Part shown: in pieces, positions 21,919 through 32,373 of the stretch | How the letters are laid out: every line of letters begins with the position of its first letter | How positions within the stretch are numbered: position 1 is the stretch's first letter | NCBI GenBank assembly: GCA_004519485.1 | Contig: CP038115.1 | Coordinates: 310,001-374,000 of the forward strand | From: Nannochloropsis oceanica | Lineage: Eukaryota; Sar; Eustigmatophyceae; Eustigmatales; Monodopsidaceae | Length of the DNA stretch: 64,000 nucleotides | Direction: 5' to 3' | Position numbers and translations under genes: made by a program | The notes under the pieces: generated by a model | The model's input: the letters and a program-made list of their open reading frames with translations, nothing else | Database searches by the model: none | What the model was told of the DNA's origin: nothing

Positions 21919-22878
21919 ATGGCCCTGCCACCACCGTTACCCACATCTCCAGCGTCCTTCCTGTCCACCCCCATTCTCCGCAACATTTCCCTCGCCTTTC
22001 TCTTCGCCACTGCACTCTCCTACCGTGGCTTGCGAAAACAATCCCTCTCCAAAAGCGGTGCCCTGGCCGCGTGGGTCGTTGGCTTCCTGACCATGGCAAC
22101 CTCCCTACGGTTCGGAGCCCTCATGATTCTCTTCTACCAAAGCAGCAGCATGCTCACAAAATTCCGTTCGGAAACGAAAGCGCGATTTGAAGAAGATCAC
22201 AAGCAAGGTGGTCAACGCTCCGCGGCTCAAGTCCTCGCGTGCTCTTTCCTGGGTACACTTGTCGCTGCTGCTTTTGCCTGCATCATCGGCGAAGACAACG
22301 AGCCTTTGAATTTCGATAAGTATCCGCTTCGTAGTCAATTGCTTTGTGCGTACGTGGGGCATTATGCATGTTGTAATGGTGATACGTGGGCGTCTGAAAT
22401 AGGGATCTTGAGTCCTTCTTCCCCTCGCTTAGTAACGGTGTTTTTCCGTCGGGTTGTGCCGCGAGGGACGAATGGAGGCATGTCGTGGACGGGCACTGGG
22501 GCGTCAATTGCTGGCGGGGCTTTCATAGGCGTGGGGTATACGGTTGTTGGTTTCTTGCTTGGGATCGGGGATGAGGGGAGAAGAGAGGGGTGGGTGCCGG
22601 GTTGGATGTTTATGTGTGTGGTTGGTGCGACATGCGGGTTTTTGGGGAGTCTGTGTGATTCTGTGTTGGGTGGGTTGCTACAACCGACGTGGTTTTGCGC
22701 GGATAGGAAGAGGGTGGTGAAGCATCCGAGGGAGGGGGAGAAAGAGGGGGGGAGGAGGGGAAGTGTGACTTTGATAAGTGGGATGGATATTCTGACGAAC
22801 GAACAGGTGAATGTGCTGTCGGTGCTGGTGACGACGCTTCTGGCACCGATGTTGGGCAGATTGTTGTGGTATAGTTAG
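21919..22878 (+). CDS. TMEM19: TMEM19/DUF92 family membrane protein
   Basis: From Met at 21919 the protein has 319 residues, close to the usual TMEM19 length; the frame is open back to 21625, where an extra 98 residues lack conserved features. Characteristic DUF92 blocks: SLSKSGALAAWVVGFLTMA, FYQSSSMLTKFR, HYACCNGDTWASEIGIL, VPRGTNGGMSWTGTGAS and GFLGSLCDSVLGGLLQPTW. Six or more hydrophobic segments are present. Plant and cyanobacterial relatives (VTE6) phosphorylate phytyl phosphate in the tocopherol salvage pathway at the plastid envelope; animal TMEM19 has no settled role. In a photosynthetic alga the VTE6-like function is plausible but unproven. A Gly/Arg/Glu insert sits in the last cytosolic loop. 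Confidence 0.85.
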   Translation: MALPPPLPTSPASFLSTPILRNISLAFLFATALSYRGLRKQSLSKSGALAAWVVGFLTMATSLRFGALMILFYQSSSMLTKFRSETKARFEEDHKQGGQRSAAQVLACSFLGTLVAAAFACIIGEDNEPLNFDKYPLRSQLLCAYVGHYACCNGDTWASEIGILSPSSPRLVTVFFRRVVPRGTNGGMSWTGTGASIAGGAFIGVGYTVVGFLLGIGDEGRREGWVPGWMFMCVVGATCGFLGSLCDSVLGGLLQPTWFCADRKRVVKHPREGEKEGGRRGSVTLISGMDILTNEQVNVLSVLVTTLLAPMLGRLLWYS

Positions 22879-23167
22879 ATCTATTCGCATGGACGAGAAG
22901 TAAATCAAAAAGTAAAAGTACCTACCTTATGCAATTATCTGAGTGCGAGTTGAGGCAAAGGTGTCGATTCACCCATGAAAAATCTTTTTTTTCCGTCTCC
23001 TTGTTTCCCGTTTTAGTTCTCATCCCTCATGTGCGTCATCTTCCTCTAGTCTTTCAACTCTTCCTCCAGGTCCCGACAGCTGCAGCTGCGCTACTACTAC
23101 TGCTGCTCCCACTGTACATACCCCGCTCCATCTGCCTCCTTACTCTCCCTTCATCCCACCCTCCCTC

Positions 23168-24049
23168 TCACACGATCCTCGCCAACCTCACAATATCATC
23201 CACCGACAACACCCCCTCCCTCTCTCCCTCCCCTTCCTTGACCCTCCCATCCCCCAGTGCGCCCGCTGCTGCCACTGTTGCTACTGCTTGAACCGATACA
23301 GGAGGAGCTAGGAGGGCCTGCGTCCCAGGCAAGGTCTGCCTCAGGCTTGGAAAAGGTGGCAGGCGAAAGAGCAACTCCATCGGACGACCAACCGCTGCTA
23401 AGGGAAGGGAAAGCGAACCAACTTGCCGCGTGCCATACACAAAAGACGGACGTAAGACCATCCCTTTCCTCCCCGGAAAAGACTTGAGCACCGCTTCCTC
23501 TGCGCGTTTCTTTCCCTTAAAATACCCTTTTAAAATGAAATCTGGCAAATTATTTTCGACGGTTGAGACATAGACAAAATGAGGCACGCCCGCCTTTGCT
23601 GCTGTTTCTACAGCGAGGACGTTGGCATCACCATTAATCCTCTCCATGAACGCGTTGGACCCAAACGCCCCAATGCACGACACCACCCCCACGGCCCCCT
23701 CTAATTCCTTCGCCCAAGAGTTGCTATCAAAGACGTCGGACGCCACCCACTTGACTTGCGAGAGCCAGCTTCCACTCGCCTGGCCCCCTTCGGGCTTGCC
23801 AGAACGGTTGATGCTCACCGCGTCCGCCCCTCGATTCAAGGCCGCTTGCAGCACATGCCGCCCCACGTAGCCACTCCCACCAAGCACCACAATCTTGGGA
23901 CCGGAGGAAAAGTTGCTTTTGTCGTCGTTGGTGCTCGTGCTGGTGGTCGAGGTGCTGCTGCTGCTGAATTGACGTGGCAGACGGCGCTTCATCATCTGAG
24001 GAAGAAGGGAGGAGGGGAGGCCAAAGCCTCTGGCCAAGGCGGCGGTCAT
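23168..24049 (-). CDS. Atypical SDR / NAD(P)-binding protein (Coq11/NDUFA9-like)
   Basis: Start taken at 24049 (MTAALARGFGLPSSLL), giving 293 residues. The frame is open upstream to 24226, but a pyrimidine-rich AG just before ATTTTCAAAGAAGCC hints at an intron there. The first 40 residues are Arg/Ser/Leu-rich without acids (RRLPRQFSSSSTSTT), consistent with a mitochondrial or plastid presequence. The Rossmann motif is IVVLGGSGYVGRHVLQAAL, followed by SINRSG, VVSCIGAFG and AAKAGVPHFVYVSTV; YxxxK is represented by YFKGK. This arrangement is typical of atypical SDRs such as yeast Coq11, NDUFA9-like proteins and plant plastoglobule homologues, which bind NAD(P) and often have structural or quinone-related roles. 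The exact member is not settled. Confidence 0.8.
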   Translation of the reverse strand: MTAALARGFGLPSSLLPQMMKRRLPRQFSSSSTSTTSTSTNDDKSNFSSGPKIVVLGGSGYVGRHVLQAALNRGADAVSINRSGKPEGGQASGSWLSQVKWVASDVFDSNSWAKELEGAVGVVSCIGAFGSNAFMERINGDANVLAVETAAKAGVPHFVYVSTVENNLPDFILKGYFKGKKRAEEAVLKSFPGRKGMVLRPSFVYGTRQVGSLSLPLAAVGRPMELLFRLPPFPSLRQTLPGTQALLAPPVSVQAVATVAAAGALGDGRVKEGEGEREGVLSVDDIVRLARIV

Positions 24050-24282
24050 GGCTTCTTTGAAAATCTGTGGGAATTGGAAGAGAATTAAAAATGTGCCGTG
24101 ATCTCGAGTGTTGTGGGCGGGGAAACTAAGGCAAATTCTGACTGTGCGAAGGCAAAGTGACTGAGGGGGTGGGTGGCACTGCAGGCGGCGATAATGGCGA
24201 TCACCATCGCCGGCATTGTGGGCCATGGTTTCATTTCCCGTCTCATTTCATCGCACACCACTACTACTAACAGGACACCGCC

Positions 24283-25674
24283 ATGATGCGCCCCCCAGTT
24301 TCGACGGGGCGACGTGGGGCGGCCGAAAGCAGCACGGCCACCGGCCCCTCCTACCCGTACCCACGTCCGCCTCCCCCTTCTTCCCGCGCCTCGGCTGGCC
24401 GACATGACAAATCATCTACTGGTCCTACCACAACCGTGTCCACCGCCGCGACAATTGAGCAAGCCCAAGTGAAACTTGCCGCCTTTCAGCAGCAGCTTAA
24501 GGCGCACATGGACCTGGAGAAAGGCAATGGTCCCTTGCTTCGTGCCCTGAGCAAACGCCAAGAATTACAAGAGAAACGCGCCCAATTCCTCTCTCTCCTC
24601 CACCACCTCCTCAACACGCAAGCCAGCCTGAGCGCTTCCAAAGTCTGGTTGTGCGTCGAAAAAGAACGGGAGCTTGAACAGCTCTCCCGCCGGTGTGAAT
24701 TGCAATTGAAACAAATCCAGCAACAGAAACGTATTCGAGAGCTCTTCCTCAAGACCGACCCCTCCATCGCCGCCACATCCGGCAGCAGCCGCAGCAGCAG
24801 CGCTCGTCGTCGTCCCGACATGCCATCATCCTTAAGAAAAGATGACCTTCAAATCTCGCTCGGGCAGCTCAAGCGTCAAGCCCACCTCGAATCAATCGAC
24901 GTCCTAACCCACACTCTCACCGAGCAGCAAAAAGGTTACGCCTCCCTCTCTTCCACCTACGTTTCCACCCTCCTCGCTGAGCACTCGGAGCGAGAAGAAG
25001 ACTTAGACTGGACCTTAAATCTTCTCCCTTGCCTTCTCTCCTCTTCTGAGGGCCTACAGGCATGGGAGAAAGAAAACGAACAGAGAAAAAAACAGACTCT
25101 GAGTCGTTACTTAAAATTTAAAAATGAATTCAAAAAATTGACCGAAAAGAGGAGGATGGTCGAGGAGAAAGTCGTGCCAGAATGCGCGCGGCTAGAGGAA
25201 GAAATAAATATGCTCGCGGAAAGGTTTCATGCTGAGGTGGAGGGAAGACGGCAGGGAGGGAGGGAGTGGGTGATGGGGCAGTTAGAGGGTTTGAGAAGGA
25301 GGGTAAGGGAGCGAGGAAGGGCATTGGAGGAGCTGGAGGGGCGGCAGGTGGCGATCGAGGAAGCGTTTGAAGAGAGGATGAGTGAGGGGAGAGAGAGGGT
25401 GGGGAGGTTGAAAAGAGAGGGGGAGGAATGGGGAGCGATGAGGGAGGAGGCGAGGGTGTTCTTTTCAAGGGCTCTGAAGGAAGTGAGAGAGAGGCTTCGA
25501 AATTTTGAAATGCGAAGAAATGCGGAGTTGATGGAAATGGAAGAATTGAGGGGCATGTTTGATGATTTGTTGAACGAGGAGGGGGAGGAGGAGGGAATGG
25601 GGGAGGAGAGCGACGAGGAGGGGTATGAGAGCGGTGGGGAGGAGGAAGACGAGGAGGAAGACGAGGAGAGATAA
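24283..25674 (+). CDS. Coiled-coil protein of unknown function
   Basis: A single frame of 463 residues. After a Pro/Ser-rich head, nearly the whole protein is predicted coiled coil: EQAQVKLAAFQQQLKAHMDL, ALSKRQELQEKRAQFLSLL, LCVEKERELEQLSRRCELQL and a long C-terminal helix (KKLTEKRRMVEEKVVPEC onward), ending in an acidic tail of Glu/Asp/Gly. Codon use in the first two thirds is balanced, unlike the low-complexity shadows around it, so it is a real gene. The family is not recognised; a cytoskeletal or centrosome-like structural protein is possible. It is divergent from the Coq11-like gene, with 233 bp between starts. Confidence 0.7.
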   Translation: MMRPPVSTGRRGAAESSTATGPSYPYPRPPPPSSRASAGRHDKSSTGPTTTVSTAATIEQAQVKLAAFQQQLKAHMDLEKGNGPLLRALSKRQELQEKRAQFLSLLHHLLNTQASLSASKVWLCVEKERELEQLSRRCELQLKQIQQQKRIRELFLKTDPSIAATSGSSRSSSARRRPDMPSSLRKDDLQISLGQLKRQAHLESIDVLTHTLTEQQKGYASLSSTYVSTLLAEHSEREEDLDWTLNLLPCLLSSSEGLQAWEKENEQRKKQTLSRYLKFKNEFKKLTEKRRMVEEKVVPECARLEEEINMLAERFHAEVEGRRQGGREWVMGQLEGLRRRVRERGRALEELEGRQVAIEEAFEERMSEGRERVGRLKREGEEWGAMREEARVFFSRALKEVRERLRNFEMRRNAELMEMEELRGMFDDLLNEEGEEEGMGEESDEEGYESGGEEEDEEEDEER

Positions 25675-26569
25675 GGAAGGAGGAGGACATCGATCCTTTT
25701 CCGTGATTAACAAGGAAAGGAAAGAGGGGGAGAAGCAGCACCAGCAGTCATACCGAAAGCTGAATAGTCAGACCGACCAATAAGGCAACGCAAGAAAAGT
25801 ATCTACTCCCTGATGATGGAATGCGATTGCGTGAAAGGAACGAGAAAAGAAAGTAATTAATCAAAAGCAAGATCCACTGTGTAATTAGCCGTCGATATAT
25901 TTCAGGTGCTACAATGTTGCTGCTGTTGGGTGGCTTTTGAATGTAGTGACAGGCTTGCTTTCCTTTCACGTGCTGCCTGATCGATCCTTCCACGATTGAT
26001 CCTTTTCAGCCTTCCCGACCTTATCCTTCCTTTTCCAGACATCATTTGGATTTCTCTCTATCCCTTCCTCTTCTTGCCCTCTTTCTCTTCACCTCATTTT
26101 TTTAATTTAATTTGTATAAATCACTACCATTTGGCCTTTGCAGGAGGGGGGGAAAATGGGGCAAAACGGGAAAAATCCTGTCAGTGAAGCGCCCGTCCCT
26201 TTCGATTTTTCTATGGAAAGTGAAGGGTGTTATTTTCAGGCATACCTCTCGTCATTACGGTTTTCGTTTCGCTCGCACTTTCCCTTCTCTCCTTCTTTCC
26301 CCTTCTCTCGCAACCAGCCCCACTAAACATGTAGATTATTAATTAATGGATATTAAAGTCCCTCTGTCAAGCTTCCTTCCTTCCTTCCGTTTGTTACCTC
26401 TCCTCCTCCCCCCCTCATACCAACGCTTCTATTTTCATTTATTTTGATCACCATAAAATAACCCTCGAAAGGGGGAAAATAGGGACGATGATAGACGAGA
26501 GGGGACAAAACAGAAATAAAGGAATTTATCGAAGGAAGCCTCTCTCCGAGGAGTAGAGGGACTTTAACC
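25675..26569. other. Convergent intergenic spacer, AT-richer than its neighbours
   Basis: About 900 bp between two convergent genes. It is clearly more AT-rich, with short T/A runs, and no frame above about 80 codons looks coding. It probably contains both 3' ends. No RNA gene was recognised. Confidence 0.5.
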
Positions 26570-28141
26570 TCATCCACCCTTCCTCGGGTTCCGCCTCGCT
26601 GCCAAGTCCGCGCTCGGCTGCCACCGCCCTGCCTTTTCTCCCCCTCCTCCTCCTCCTCCAGAATGCCGCTGTAATTTCGCCCACTTCTTCTTGTCTGGGG
26701 GAGGGTGGAGAAGGAGTTGTCTCTCCTTCTTTCGCCGTTCCAGAGCGGCTGCTTTCGCGTCCGAGGCAAATTGTTCTTGTTGCCGTTCGCGCACTTTGTG
26801 CATTGCCATCTCTCTCTCCATCAGCGCTTGAGCCTCCTGCAACAAGCGGGCGGCCACCTGCTGTTGGAAGGAGGGAGGGAGGGAGGGAGAACTGCTGCAG
26901 GGAGTGAACCAGGCGACTTCGACAATCACTTCGCCCTCTCTTTTCCCTCCCTTCCCTCCCGCTTGCTGCCAGGAGGCAGAGAGACGCAGCTCGCCCCTCC
27001 AAGGGCATCCAGGGAGGGAGCGAAGGAAGACTTCTTCATAGACAGCTTCAACATTCTTCTTCTTGTTGTTGTTGTTGTTGTTGTTGCTGCTGCTGCTGCT
27101 GCTACCGCTGCTACCCCCCTCCTCTGCCATCTTCCTTTTCTTCGTCGTCTTCTTCTTGCTCTTCTTCTCCTTCCCCACCACCGCCCTCCCTTCCCTCCTT
27201 GCAATCCGGACAGGCATCAACATCCACTGTCCTAGCGCTCCTCCCCCTCCCCTCCTTCCATCCCCTGGCACCATGCTCCTCTTTGTCACGAACACTCCCT
27301 CCTCCCCTGTCTCCGACGAATAAAAACTACCCAGCGAGGACGAGGACGAGGACGAGGCAGCGTCCAGCAAACGGAGGGTGCGCACCAAGCCAACAGCTTT
27401 CCGATAAACCACCTCCCCTTTCCCCACCGCCAAACTCTCTCGTACCAGTAGCCCTTCTTCCAAGTCTCCTTCCCCCTCCTTCTCTCCCTCCCTTCCTGTC
27501 ACCTTCTTGGAACGATAACGATGCAGGCGTTCAAATGACGCGGGGCTACAATTTAAAGAGGAAGAAGGGAGGGAGGACGAAGGGGAGAGGAAGGGCAATT
27601 CGTCGTTGAGGAGTTTAGATAGATAACTGATAGGAGGCTCCCATATGGTAAGATGGGGGGATTTAGACACAATACACCCTGTTTTTTTGGCGGCGCGACG
27701 GATATTAAAATAGGCGAAGGAGGAGGCGAGGAGCATGGCGGGAGTGAGAGGGTGTCGACGGATTCCTAGGACGAGACTACCTAATAGACCTACTGGCTGC
27801 CGCTGTTGCTGAGGTTGCTGCTGTTGCCGTAGAACTTGAGGAGGAGGCGAAGAAGAAGAAGGGCGAGGATGACCACCACTACCGCTACTACGACGAGGAG
27901 CAGTAGCGGCAGCCGCTTCCCGCTCTCGATCCCTCTGCGCTTGCTCTGCCTCTAGTTGCCCCAGCCTTTCCAGTTGGTCTCTGTATTTCTTGGAGGCAGG
28001 CATGGGCCCTGTCCCCTCGCCGTCGGCCGGCGTCCATTTTATTTCGATGGCGTGGGCGAGTGGAGGAGGGGTATAGAGGAGGAGGGGGAAGAGGAGAAGG
28101 AGGGCAGAGAGGGAGAGTAAGGGGAAGTGAACTCGAGGCAT
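26570..28141 (-). CDS. Secretory/plastid-leader protein of unknown function
   Basis: The start at 28141 (MPRVHFPLLSLSALLLLFPL) gives a clean signal peptide with predicted cleavage after LAHA; the in-frame upstream Met at 28192 would bury it. The mature part (about 487 residues) begins IEIKWTPADGEGTGP and has a charged helix (KKYRDQLERLGQLEAEQAQR), a possible membrane segment (LTPAMLLASSFAYFNI), then blocks such as SPHLTIWEPPISYLSKLL and VYEEVFLRSLPGCPWRGELR, and a basic C-terminal helix. It is broken by Gln, Ser, Asn and Gly runs. No family recognised. The residue after the cleavage site is Ile rather than an aromatic, so plastid import is less certain than secretion. Confidence 0.6.
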   Translation of the reverse strand: MPRVHFPLLSLSALLLLFPLLLYTPPPLAHAIEIKWTPADGEGTGPMPASKKYRDQLERLGQLEAEQAQRDREREAAAATAPRRSSGSGGHPRPSSSSPPPQVLRQQQQPQQQRQPVGLLGSLVLGIRRHPLTPAMLLASSFAYFNIRRAAKKTGCIVSKSPHLTIWEPPISYLSKLLNDELPFLSPSSSLPSSSLNCSPASFERLHRYRSKKVTGREGEKEGEGDLEEGLLVRESLAVGKGEVVYRKAVGLVRTLRLLDAASSSSSSSLGSFYSSETGEEGVFVTKRSMVPGDGRRGGGGALGQWMLMPVRIARREGRAVVGKEKKSKKKTTKKRKMAEEGGSSGSSSSSSNNNNNNNKKKNVEAVYEEVFLRSLPGCPWRGELRLSASWQQAGGKGGKREGEVIVEVAWFTPCSSSPSLPPSFQQQVAARLLQEAQALMEREMAMHKVRERQQEQFASDAKAAALERRKKERQLLLHPPPDKKKWAKLQRHSGGGGGGGEKAGRWQPSADLAARRNPRKGG

Positions 28142-28739
28142 GGCTTGTGGCGACGGTTGGAGTTGGAGGAGGAAGAGGAGAAAGGGAAGCACCAGGTGCA
28201 GTGGGCGCTACTGCTCCAGGACGGCGCCGGGGCCAGGGAGGTTAAAGCTGGTGATAGGGGTGAAGACCAAGACCATGAGGTTTCGTGCACAGCGCACGGT
28301 GGAATGGCGACGAAGAGGTACTGTGTGTCGGTACATGTGTGTGTATGTGTTTTGAGGATGGATGGTGGATGCGTGAGATTGTACGACCGAGGGAAAGAGG
28401 GGTGGTGCTCTTCCTGAGGTCTTCTTCGCCTCGACCGTATCCTCCGCGGCTGGGACTGCTGTTGCTGTTGTCATCAACCCCCTGCACCACCCCCAAAGCA
28501 ATCCAAGTGCGTGCACAAGCAATCCTGGTTTTGACACATTAAAATTTGACCGCCTCCCTACCCGATTGTATCCATAGTCAGTCAGGCAGTAGCAACCAGC
28601 CGCGGGGCCAAGCAGGGGTTGGGGAGGCGCACACGGCCATAGTAAACGCAAGCTGAAGTGGAACGGCAAGCCGCGCCCCCTTTTTCCAGCAAACCACCAA
28701 CACTAGCTCCCACGCCAGTCTACCAATTCAACGTCGACA
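28142..28739. promoter_or_regulatory. Divergent intergenic region between two leader-bearing unknown genes
   Basis: About 600 bp between opposed starts. Several overlapping short frames on both strands are shadows of biased composition. Both promoters must lie here. Confidence 0.45.
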
Positions 28740-29447
28740 ATGATCACAATAAGCAGTCGCAGCAGCAGTTGCAGCAACAGGAGCAGCAATTTCCTCGCCC
28801 GTCTCCTCCTCTCCTCCTTCCTCCTTGTTGACCTTTTCCCCGCCCCCACCACGGCCTTCCTCCCTCCCACCATTGTCCCGTCCACGCCATCCCCGCAGAC
28901 TTCTTCAAATCACCCCTATCATCAGCACGAGCTATCCCATCTCCTCCCTCCTTCACAATTATCGTCTGCTCCCATGACAGATGGCGGGTCAAGGACGCGC
29001 AGCAACATTTTCCCTCCTCCCCTCATGTCGTTTTATGGAGAGCAACGCCGGAAGCTGGAAGAGGAAGCAGAAGCAAAGCAAATGGAGTGGGCAAATAATT
29101 TCAACGAATTGATTGTGACGCAAGGACCGGAATTGTGCGTTTGTGGATACGAGGGATACGTGCGGTCAGGGAGCAAGGGAGCAGTTTGTGTGTATTGTGA
29201 TGAGGAGGAAGGGGAGGAGGGGCTACAATCCTGTTCCTCCCTGTCTTTCACGACACTCGAAGAGCTCTTGGCCGACCCCAGGATGGACGGGGGCATAAAG
29301 GAACAAGTCGCTGAAAGGGTGATGAGCTACGAGCCGGATGTGGAAGTGGCTGTCCTTTTTGCGTTCTCCGGACAGGTGGGACTAAACGTGTTGAGACCCA
29401 CCTATCCGCCCAAGTTTTTATATGAGACCTTGAAGGGAAAGAAGTAG
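28740..29447 (+). CDS. Predicted plastid protein with a Cys cluster, unknown function
   Basis: A single frame of 235 residues. After a Ser-rich tip, a hydrophobic core (FLARLLLSSFLLVDLF) is followed by PAPTTAFLPP. This is a good match to the signal-peptide / Ala-Phe-Pro cleavage motif that directs proteins into secondary red plastids. The rest of the head is Pro/Ser-rich transit-like sequence. The mature domain has a helix (YGEQRRKLEEEAEAKQMEW), then a potential metal site CVCGYEGYVRSGSKGAVCVYC (C-x-C and C-x2-C, 14 apart), and a C-terminal block with TTLEELLADPRMD and VLRPTYPPKFLYETL. No family recognised; the Cys pattern could bind zinc or an iron-sulphur centre. Confidence 0.65.
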   Translation: MITISSRSSSCSNRSSNFLARLLLSSFLLVDLFPAPTTAFLPPTIVPSTPSPQTSSNHPYHQHELSHLLPPSQLSSAPMTDGGSRTRSNIFPPPLMSFYGEQRRKLEEEAEAKQMEWANNFNELIVTQGPELCVCGYEGYVRSGSKGAVCVYCDEEEGEEGLQSCSSLSFTTLEELLADPRMDGGIKEQVAERVMSYEPDVEVAVLFAFSGQVGLNVLRPTYPPKFLYETLKGKK

Positions 29448-30676
29448 AAGAATCAAGATGTGTCCCATTTTATTTTTCTATCGGCATTACATGGGGAAGG
29501 AAGAGCGTGGTGGTGGTGGTGGTGATATATTCGGCATGAAAAAGGAGGGAGGGATGGAAGGAGGGATGGATGGAGGGATGGAAGGACTGGAAACGGAGGA
29601 AGGGGGAGATGTACAGTGCCGACAATGAAGAAGTGGGGAAGGAGATCTAATATGACATTAAAAAGCTTGCTTCTTGTTTCTTCATGAAACCCTTACAATC
29701 TATGGAAGACAGAAAAGAAATTGGAAAAAATGGCAAGAGAAAAATACACGCCGCGAGCCAATTGGTAGGCGAGCGTAACGGCCTAAGAAAAAAGAGGATG
29801 AAGAAGAGATTCGTATAACTTAAGAGAGGAGAAACCATAAAGGAGATAAAATGCTATCTGAAAGAGAGAAGGAAGAGAAGGATGAGAGAGGGAGAGAAAA
29901 GGAGAGGAATAAAAATAGACGGGGAGTAGTAGAGAGGGAGGTCAAGAGGCCACCATCTTGCAACACGAAAGGTAGAGTTGTCTAACTGTGTACTTACATA
30001 CGGAACGAGAATATTAGCAGTGCTACGCATTGGATAAAATGCATACAATGATGGAAGAAGAGAGAACGTGAGTGACATGGAAGAAGGCGCCCACAGACAC
30101 GAAGCAAGGGAAAAGGGTGCACGCAAGACAAGGTTAAATTGAAAGCCATTCTGAATCGAGAAAAATTTATAAGAGGCACTATCTATCAGAGAAAAAAATA
30201 AAATAACGAGTTCAGAGTACGAGTCTATTTCCTTTTATTTGGGCCTTTGTAATGCGTTGTTTGTGAGGTGGGTGGGGAGGTTTTCCGTGTGTATCTGCGT
30301 CTGCCACTTGCTCTCTTGGACTGATGAACTCATCTAATGAAATATTCCCAGTTCCGGATGCAGGGGCAGGCACTGCACGTGACCGAAAACTCAAAACTTA
30401 CAGATCGTCGGTGGGCAGAGGAGGCAAGGCCCCACGCTTGTTTTTCGATAAAACGCACATTGACCACAATCACGAACCACACCTCCCTCCCCCTCCCCCC
30501 CATTCCTCCATGTTCCCGTACAGGTCTCTGTCCTTTATTGGATCAGCAGCAGCGCAAGCAGCGGTGACAGCAACAGGACAACTTTTTAGCGTCTTCCTTG
30601 CCTTGCCTTGCTCCCATCATTAAAGTGGGCGACGGCGAGGAGCAACATCATTTAACGAGGACACACTCATATCACC
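29448..30676. other. Intergenic, no convincing gene
   Basis: About 1.2 kb. The first part has a GGAGGGATGGA-type imperfect tandem run (about 29544-29588). The middle is AT-richer. A 99-codon frame at 30324-30623 lacks any domain and has a proline run. The right end holds the promoter of the next gene. Confidence 0.4.
29544..29588 (+). repeat. Imperfect GGAGGGATGGA tandem repeat
   Basis: About four imperfect units of GGAGGGATGGA/GGAAGGAGGGATGGA in the 3' flank of the Cys-cluster protein. Confidence 0.7.
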
Positions 30677-32000
30677 ATGCCTGCCTCAAGAAGACCAGTC
30701 AGCAGCAGCTACGAGAATCGGCCGCGACAAAGGCAGGGTTTGCTTGTAATGGCCCCTCTCCTCATCTTTGGTTTCCTTGTCCTCTTCACCCCGGGCGCCG
30801 CGGCTGTCAAAGTGTGGGGCTTGCCTTTTGCCAGTACGTAAACTGAGTGACAGGGAGGACTCATTGTGTCATGAATTTCCCATTATTTTTTCGTGTGTAT
30901 TAAATTTACCATATATTTCTTAAGTTTACTCTTAGCCTCCTGTTTTCTTCGCATGCTCCCTTTCTACGCTCTTCACTCTCCTGCACCACACCTCAGATCA
31001 ACAGAGACTTACCAGCAAGTTTTCAATGAATTTCACGCGGTGAAAGCAAACAATTCTGTAATCAGCTTCAACCCTTCCTCCCTCTCTCCCTCTCTCTCTC
31101 CCTCCCTCCCTCCACAGATCCTCTGCACTGGCTTCGTCCCGGCAGCAGCGGCACGCGAAACTTGCAAGCCGCCGTCCGCGCTCTCGAGGGCGAACTTTCT
31201 CGTCTCCGTTCCCTTCATTCTGCCCATCTTGAGGAGTTGCGCAAGCTGCGCTTGAAACGCGCTGAGGACCATGCCCTCTTTCGTCAACAGAAACGTGAAC
31301 AAGATGAAAAACTTTTAAAAATTCAGAAGGAGGCAGCAGAGGCATTAGCATTAGCCAAGGAGAAGGAAGCAGGGGTAGAGGAAGAGTTGGAGAATGAGAG
31401 GAAGAGATGGAGGATTGAGGCACAGGAAGCGATCGGCAAGGCAGTGAGGGTAGCCGTGGAGCAGGAAGGGAGGAAGCGGAAAGAGGAGGTAGGGAAATTG
31501 GAAAGTTTGTTGGCGGCTAGGACGAGGGATGACGAGGAGGGGAAGGAGATTGAGGAGATGGAGGAGATGTTCGAGAAGGAACGAAAGGTGTTCAAAAAGA
31601 GGCTGGCGGCTGAGAGGGAGGTGGCAGAGGAGGCACTGGAGAGAGAGGAAAAGCTGCAGCAGGTGGTTTCAGCTTTGGAGGATGATAATCAGATTTTAAA
31701 GAACGAGGTGGGAAAATTGACCATGAAGATCAACAGCAGCAGTAGCGTGCCTCCCACAACAGCAGCAGCGGCAGCACCAGCACCAGCAGCTGTAGTACCG
31801 GTAAAAGAGGAGGAGGAGAATAAGGGGGAAGAAGTTGTTGCACCAGCAGCAGTACTAGCATCACCAGCTGCGACCACGGAGCCAGTTAAGACGACACAGG
31901 CCGTCATGCCCCCCACCTCTCCTCCTGTGGCAGGCACGCTGAAAGTCACCATTCCTTCCAGCGGCAGCATCAGTGGTGGTTATAGCGACAAGAGTTGCAT

Positions 32001-32036
<36 letters not shown>

Positions 32037-32373
32037 CACCACCACGAAGACGCCGGCAGTGGCAGCGCCTGTCAAGAAGTTAAAAAAAAAAGTGTCAAGC
32101 AAATCAGCAGGAGGGCGAGTCGGAAGTGGAGCAGCAGGAGCAGCAAGGGCAGGTGCAGGAGTATCAAGAGGATCAGGCACGATTTCTCCACCACCTGTAG
32201 TAAAAAATATCGTTCCAAAAAGGACAGTTACCATGAAGAAGAAGGAGGCGGCGGCAAGCAACTCGTCTGCCTCCTCCCCCTCCCCCCTTTCCTCCTCCTC
32301 TAAGGCATCTCGTCCAAGACACCAGCCAGTGGCGCCTTCGATTAAGAAGGGCGGTCTGGGTACATCCAAATAG
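30677..32373 (+). CDS. Signal-anchored coiled-coil protein, unknown function
   Basis: Exons 30677-30833 and 31118-32373 (GTACGT...CCACAG) give 470 residues. A short basic head (MPASRRPVSSSYENRPRQRQ) precedes one hydrophobic segment (GLLVMAPLLIFGFLVLFTPG) and then VKVWGLPFANPLHWLRP. This fits a type II membrane protein or a long signal peptide. Residues about 70-260 form a strong coiled coil (LQAAVRALEGELSRLRSLHS onward, Glu/Lys-rich heptads). The C-terminal 200 residues are Ala/Pro/Ser/Lys-rich with a poly-Ser tract from CAG triplets. No family recognised. The exon join is supported by phase and by loss of coding character across the intron. Confidence 0.65.

Noticed and set aside
25130-25741. 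203-codon Pro/Ser-rich - strand frame
   Set aside because: Shadow of the Glu/Arg-rich coiled coil on the + strand.
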